Assembly (NCBI RefSeq): GCF_010892395.1
Contig: NZ_JAACKB010000041.1
Coordinates: forward strand, 1-7,708
DNA from: Sulfurovum sp. bin170
GTDB taxonomy: Bacteria > Campylobacterota > Campylobacteria > Campylobacterales > Sulfurovaceae
DNA: 7,708 nucleotides
Direction of reading: 5' to 3'
The notes under the pieces are model-generated. The model was given only the letters and a program-made list of their open reading frames with translations. It ran no database searches and was not told the DNA's origin. Positions 5,563 to 7,708 of the stretch are shown piece after piece (within the stretch, counting starts at the first letter, position 1; the number at the start of each line of letters is the position of its first letter). A program made the position numbers and the translations under genes.

Positions 5563-6216
5563 ATGTATGAATTAAAGTCTGTAATCGAAAAATTAAAGGA
5601 TATTATATCAGAGAATAAGAGTGGTGCAAAGGTTTTTGATAAGGATGTGGCTAATGCTTTGGCTATACCTCAGGCTACTTTTGCGACCATGAAAAAGAGG
5701 AATTCTATTCCATTTAAAGAGATTTTGCAGTTTTGTGCAACTAAAAAATTGAGTATCAATTGGCTCTTTTTTGACCAAGCAGTGGATATGTTGATTGGTG
5801 AGACAGAGAAGTTTTTTCAAGTTAGATATTTTGCAGACATCCGTGCTAGTGCAGGTGGTGGAGCAGATGTTTTTAATGATAACTACGAGATATTATCAGT
5901 AGATAGAACGCTGATGCAAAATATGGCACCCTTTGATAGTTCTCAAATAGAGGCGATAAATGTTGATGGAGACTCTATGGAACCCACTCTTCAAGATGGC
6001 TCTATTGTGTTTATTGATCGAAGTCAAACCAATATTAACAGAGACGGTATCTATATCGCGACAACTACAGCAGGACTCTTTATTAAACGAATTAGATTAA
6101 GAGCAGATGGGATGGTTGAACTTATATCCGATAATAAAGCCTACTCACCTGAAACCATGTTACCCGAAGAGATTCAAATTGTTGGTAGAGTTGTAGGAAA
6201 TGTTGAAAGTTTGTAA
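5563..6216 (+). CDS. phage CI-like transcriptional regulator with S24 (LexA-type) peptidase domain
   Basis: This 217-aa DNA-binding regulator has two domains. Residues 1-75 match the phage CI repressor helix-turn-helix family: helix 4-18, DKDVANALAIPQATFATMKKRNSIP, then EILQFCATKKLSINWLFF. Residues about 85-216 form an S24 signal-peptidase-like domain. The catalytic Ser is S138 in DGDSMEPTLQDG and the Lys is K175 in GLFIKRIR; the 37-residue spacing equals that of LexA (S119-K156). A possible Ala-Gly autocleavage site is A97-G98 in the hinge IRASAGGGADV. All catalytic parts are present, so RecA-stimulated self-cleavage after DNA damage is possible but not shown. No phage genes lie nearby; it sits between moeA and a small gene plus aroK. 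The targets are unknown, and autoregulation through the upstream dyad is a guess. Confidence 0.88.
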   Translation: MYELKSVIEKLKDIISENKSGAKVFDKDVANALAIPQATFATMKKRNSIPFKEILQFCATKKLSINWLFFDQAVDMLIGETEKFFQVRYFADIRASAGGGADVFNDNYEILSVDRTLMQNMAPFDSSQIEAINVDGDSMEPTLQDGSIVFIDRSQTNINRDGIYIATTTAGLFIKRIRLRADGMVELISDNKAYSPETMLPEEIQIVGRVVGNVESL

Positions 6217-6225
6217 CATTTTTTA

Positions 6226-6233
6226 TGTATAAT
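6226..6233 (+). promoter_or_regulatory. possible internal promoter before the HicB-like gene and aroK
   Basis: TGTATAAT after a T run lies 10 nt beyond the regulator stop. A start near 6240 would leave a leader of about 18 nt containing AAAAGGA, six bases from the ATG. It could uncouple the housekeeping aroK from the regulator gene. Confidence 0.4.
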
Positions 6234-6257
6234 TAAAAAAAATAAAAAGGAATCAAT

Positions 6258-6509
6258 ATGTCTGATAAAGATAAAAAAGTAGAGAAAACATTAGAGTTTA
6301 GAATAGACCGTATTTATAAAATGGCAAAAGAGCATTTTGGAGAGGTAAAATTTGTAGGAATTAAGCGTCATAAAAAAATTGGTTGGATTGCAAAAGCTCA
6401 ATTTGATGAGTTTGATTCATTGGTTGCAGAGGGTGAAAATGCAGAAGATGCTTTGAGGAATCTAAGAAAGAGACTTAGGAAAATTATCGAACGATATAAT
6501 ATGGCATAA
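6258..6509 (+). CDS. small protein with HicB-like fold, function unknown
   Basis: This 83-aa soluble protein has a charged N-terminus (MSDKDKKVEK) and a helix around 16-27. The segment KFVGIKRHKKIGWIAKAQFDEFDSLVAEGENAEDALRNL follows, then a basic amphipathic helix (RKRLRKIIERY). The order of strand (GWIAKAQF), short loop, VAEGEN and helix (AEDALRNLRKRL) resembles the partial RNase-H-like fold of HicB antitoxins and related stand-alone proteins. No HicA-like toxin ORF lies on either side, and the protein is too short to carry the extra DNA-binding domain of full HicB. A toxin-antitoxin role is therefore not supported. AAAAGGA gives a good ribosome site. Its TAA is one base from the aroK ATG, implying coupled translation. 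I do not recognise it as a named family. Confidence 0.75.
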   Translation: MSDKDKKVEKTLEFRIDRIYKMAKEHFGEVKFVGIKRHKKIGWIAKAQFDEFDSLVAEGENAEDALRNLRKRLRKIIERYNMA

Positions 6510-6510
6510 G

Positions 6511-7023
6511 ATGAAAAAAAATATTATACTTATAGGTTTTATGGGGGTTGGAAAGGGTACAACTGCTAGAGCCTATGCAAAGATGTATGGTGTTTTCAAC
6601 ATTGATACAGATGATTTGATAGAGTCAAAAGAGAATCAAAAAGTTAAAGAGATATTTAACGAGTATGGAGAGAAATATTTTCGTTCTTTGGAGCAGGATT
6701 GTGCTGATTGGATTGAAGAATCTGTAGATGATTCATTTATATCTTGTGGAGGTGGGTTCTATAAGGTTGAAAATCTCAAAAAGCTTGGAAAAGTAGTTTT
6801 ATTAGATGCATCTTACGAGTGGATTTATAATAGATTGTCAACCGCAGAGAACTCTAAAGCTAAATTAAAAAAGAGACCACTCTTTTCTGAACCCAAAAAA
6901 GCAAAAAAACTTTACAAAGAGAGAGCAAAAGCTTATAAAAAGTTGGCTGATTTTGTTATAAATGTTGAAGATAAAGATATAGAATCTATTATTGCAGATA
7001 TTAACAAAAAGCTATATATATAG
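6511..7023 (+). CDS. aroK: shikimate kinase AroK with GKGT P-loop
   Basis: AroK phosphorylates shikimate at the 3-hydroxyl using ATP, the fifth step to chorismate, which is also the MqnA substrate. The 170-aa size is typical. Motifs: P-loop GFMGVGKGT (9-17); IDTDD (31-35), with the shikimate-binding Asp at 34; R58 in YFRSLEQ; CGGGF (79-83), the shikimate-site glycines; the LID region with R122 in KRPLF; and R138 in KERAKAY. In most shikimate kinases GK is followed by S then T/S; here GKGT resembles adenylate kinase. All other key residues are present, so activity is expected. The ATG follows the upstream stop by one base and has no Shine-Dalgarno of its own, suggesting coupling to the HicB-like gene. 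A strong hairpin follows 18 nt after the stop. Confidence 0.92.
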   Translation: MKKNIILIGFMGVGKGTTARAYAKMYGVFNIDTDDLIESKENQKVKEIFNEYGEKYFRSLEQDCADWIEESVDDSFISCGGGFYKVENLKKLGKVVLLDASYEWIYNRLSTAENSKAKLKKRPLFSEPKKAKKLYKERAKAYKKLADFVINVEDKDIESIIADINKKLYI

Positions 7024-7041
7024 TAAGAGAAACTACAAAAA

Positions 7042-7074
7042 GTAAAAAAAATGAAATTATTTCATTTTTTTTAC
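7042..7074. terminator. perfect 15-bp stem terminator after aroK, also A/T tract upstream of the rrn promoter
   Basis: GTAAAAAAAATGAAA (7042-7056) pairs perfectly with TTTCATTTTTTTTAC (7060-7074) around a TTA loop. The eight As and eight Ts make it able to work in either direction. It should end the aroK transcript. It finishes eight bases before the rRNA -35, so its right arm sits where an UP element for RNA polymerase alpha would lie. Confidence 0.8.
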
Positions 7075-7082
7075 AAAAACAC

Positions 7083-7111
7083 TTGACATCAAAGATAAAT
7101 TTGTCTATAAT
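7083..7111 (+). promoter_or_regulatory. rRNA operon promoter, exact sigma70 consensus
   Basis: TTGACA (7083-7088), a 17-nt spacer and TATAAT (7106-7111) match the full consensus. The following ACGCCTC (7112-7118) is a G/C-rich discriminator of the kind linked to ppGpp control of rRNA. The start should be near 7118-7119, giving about 187 nt of leader before 16S. A real -35 is unusual beside the other promoters here, which show only a -10. Confidence 0.92.
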
Positions 7112-7133
7112 ACGCCTCGACAAACAAAGATGT

Positions 7134-7150
7134 CACTTAGAGTTTAAGTG
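7134..7150 (+). promoter_or_regulatory. boxB-like hairpin in the rRNA leader
   Basis: CACTTA (7134-7139) pairs with TAAGTG (7145-7150) around a five-base GAGTT loop. It lies 15 nt before boxA, the order seen in rRNA leader antitermination sites. Confidence 0.55.
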
Positions 7151-7165
7151 AAAGAGTTTGCGAAG

Positions 7166-7178
7166 TGATCTTTAACAA
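7166..7178 (+). promoter_or_regulatory. boxA antitermination site of the rRNA leader
   Basis: TGATCTTTAACAA differs from the E. coli rrn boxA (TGCTCTTTAACAA) at one position. In the RNA it should bind NusB-NusE so that polymerase reads through the long untranslated rRNA genes. Confidence 0.85.
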
Positions 7179-7225
7179 CCAAATATAAGTAAACAAAAAA
7201 TCAACGTCTATTTGAGTTTTTTTCA

Positions 7226-7245
7226 TGTTTTTTATTAAAAAAACA
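7226..7245 (+). other. A/T hairpin in the rRNA leader
   Basis: TGTTTTTT (7226-7233) can pair with AAAAAACA (7238-7245) around ATTA; an alternative partner for the A run is GTTTTTTT at 7216-7223. It is weak and competing folds exist. It may help shape the leader for processing. Confidence 0.35.
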
Positions 7246-7250
7246 CGACT

Positions 7251-7278
7251 GTAGAGACAAGGCATGCCTTGTCTCTAC
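7251..7278. repeat. 28-bp perfect palindrome in the 16S rRNA leader
   Basis: The left arm GTAGAGACAAGGCA (7251-7264) is the exact reverse complement of the right arm 7265-7278. In RNA it gives a 12-bp stem with a CAUG loop, by far the strongest structure in the leader and richer in G+C than the flanks. It ends about 28 nt before the 16S start. The outer GTAGAGAC/GTCTCTAC arms resemble dispersed palindromic repeats I recall from other bacterial genomes, notably cyanobacteria (memory only). It could be a REP-like mobile palindrome or a fixed rRNA-processing hairpin. Confidence 0.9.
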
Positions 7279-7285
7279 TTTAAAC

Positions 7286-7299
7286 ATGGTTCAAACCAT
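7286..7299 (+). other. small hairpin just before 16S
   Basis: ATGGT (7286-7290) pairs with ACCAT (7295-7299) around TCAA, six bases before the 16S 5' end. It may mark a precursor-processing region; support is only the pairing. Confidence 0.35.
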
Positions 7300-7305
7300 T
7301 TCATT

Positions 7306-7708
<403 letters not shown>

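Noticed and set aside
6217..6257. Search for a HicA toxin next to the HicB-like gene
   Set aside because: The 41-nt gap holds only promoter and ribosome-site sequence, and the downstream gene is aroK.
7284..7300. Similarity between the small hairpin before 16S and the dyad at 211-235 (both ATGGTT/AACCAT arms)
   Set aside because: Six shared bases with different spacing and very different context; most likely coincidence.
7024..7305. tRNA or small protein gene in the 282-nt stretch before 16S
   Set aside because: No cloverleaf or open frame with a ribosome site is visible; the stretch is accounted for by terminator, promoter, boxB/boxA and leader hairpins.

Overview
The window comes from an AT-rich member of the Campylobacterota (formerly Epsilonproteobacteria). 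The main evidence is the start of a 16S rRNA gene at the right edge, whose V1-V2 and V3-entry sequence reads like Sulfurimonas or a close relative. Supporting evidence is the short Campylobacterota form of MqnA, the lineage-style MoaE and MoeA, and promoters that mostly show only a -10 TATAAT. Genus placement is tentative because it rests on recalled sequences.

Left part (1-2792): a possible frameshifted remnant of a CBS-domain gene lies on the minus strand at the very edge. An extended -10 promoter and a small dyad then lead into two surface genes with a very strong Shine-Dalgarno. The first encodes a 591-aa exported modular protein: LamG-like lectin fold, CshA-type fibril repeat, (Pro-Thr)20 stalk, SdrD-B-like domain, and a C-terminal IPS plus transmembrane sorting-like tail. 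The second, 11 nt downstream, encodes an outer-membrane beta-barrel with a heptad Val/Pro linker. They probably form one transcription unit.

Middle part (2792-5458): mqnA (futalosine menaquinone pathway, minus strand, GTG start) is divergent from moaD-moaE-moeA (molybdenum cofactor synthesis). Their -10 boxes lie only 18 bp apart, so the promoters overlap. Menaquinone and molybdenum cofactor both serve anaerobic respiration, so shared control is plausible but inferred.

Right part (5459-7708): a phage-CI-like regulator with an S24 (LexA-type) peptidase domain, an orphan small protein with a HicB-like fold, and aroK (shikimate kinase with an adenylate-kinase-style GKGT P-loop) run in the same direction. 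They end in a perfect 15-bp hairpin terminator. Immediately after it comes a ribosomal RNA promoter with exact TTGACA-N17-TATAAT consensus, a GC-rich discriminator, a boxB-like hairpin and a boxA antitermination site. A striking 28-bp perfect palindrome follows in the leader, and then the first ~400 nt of 16S rRNA.

No transposase, integrase, CRISPR array or tRNA is visible. No clear new system is provable here. The best leads are the leader palindrome (possible dispersed REP-like element or processing hairpin), the solitary CI/LexA-like regulator with its orphan HicB-like neighbour, and the surface protein with its slippage-prone Pro-Thr stalk.
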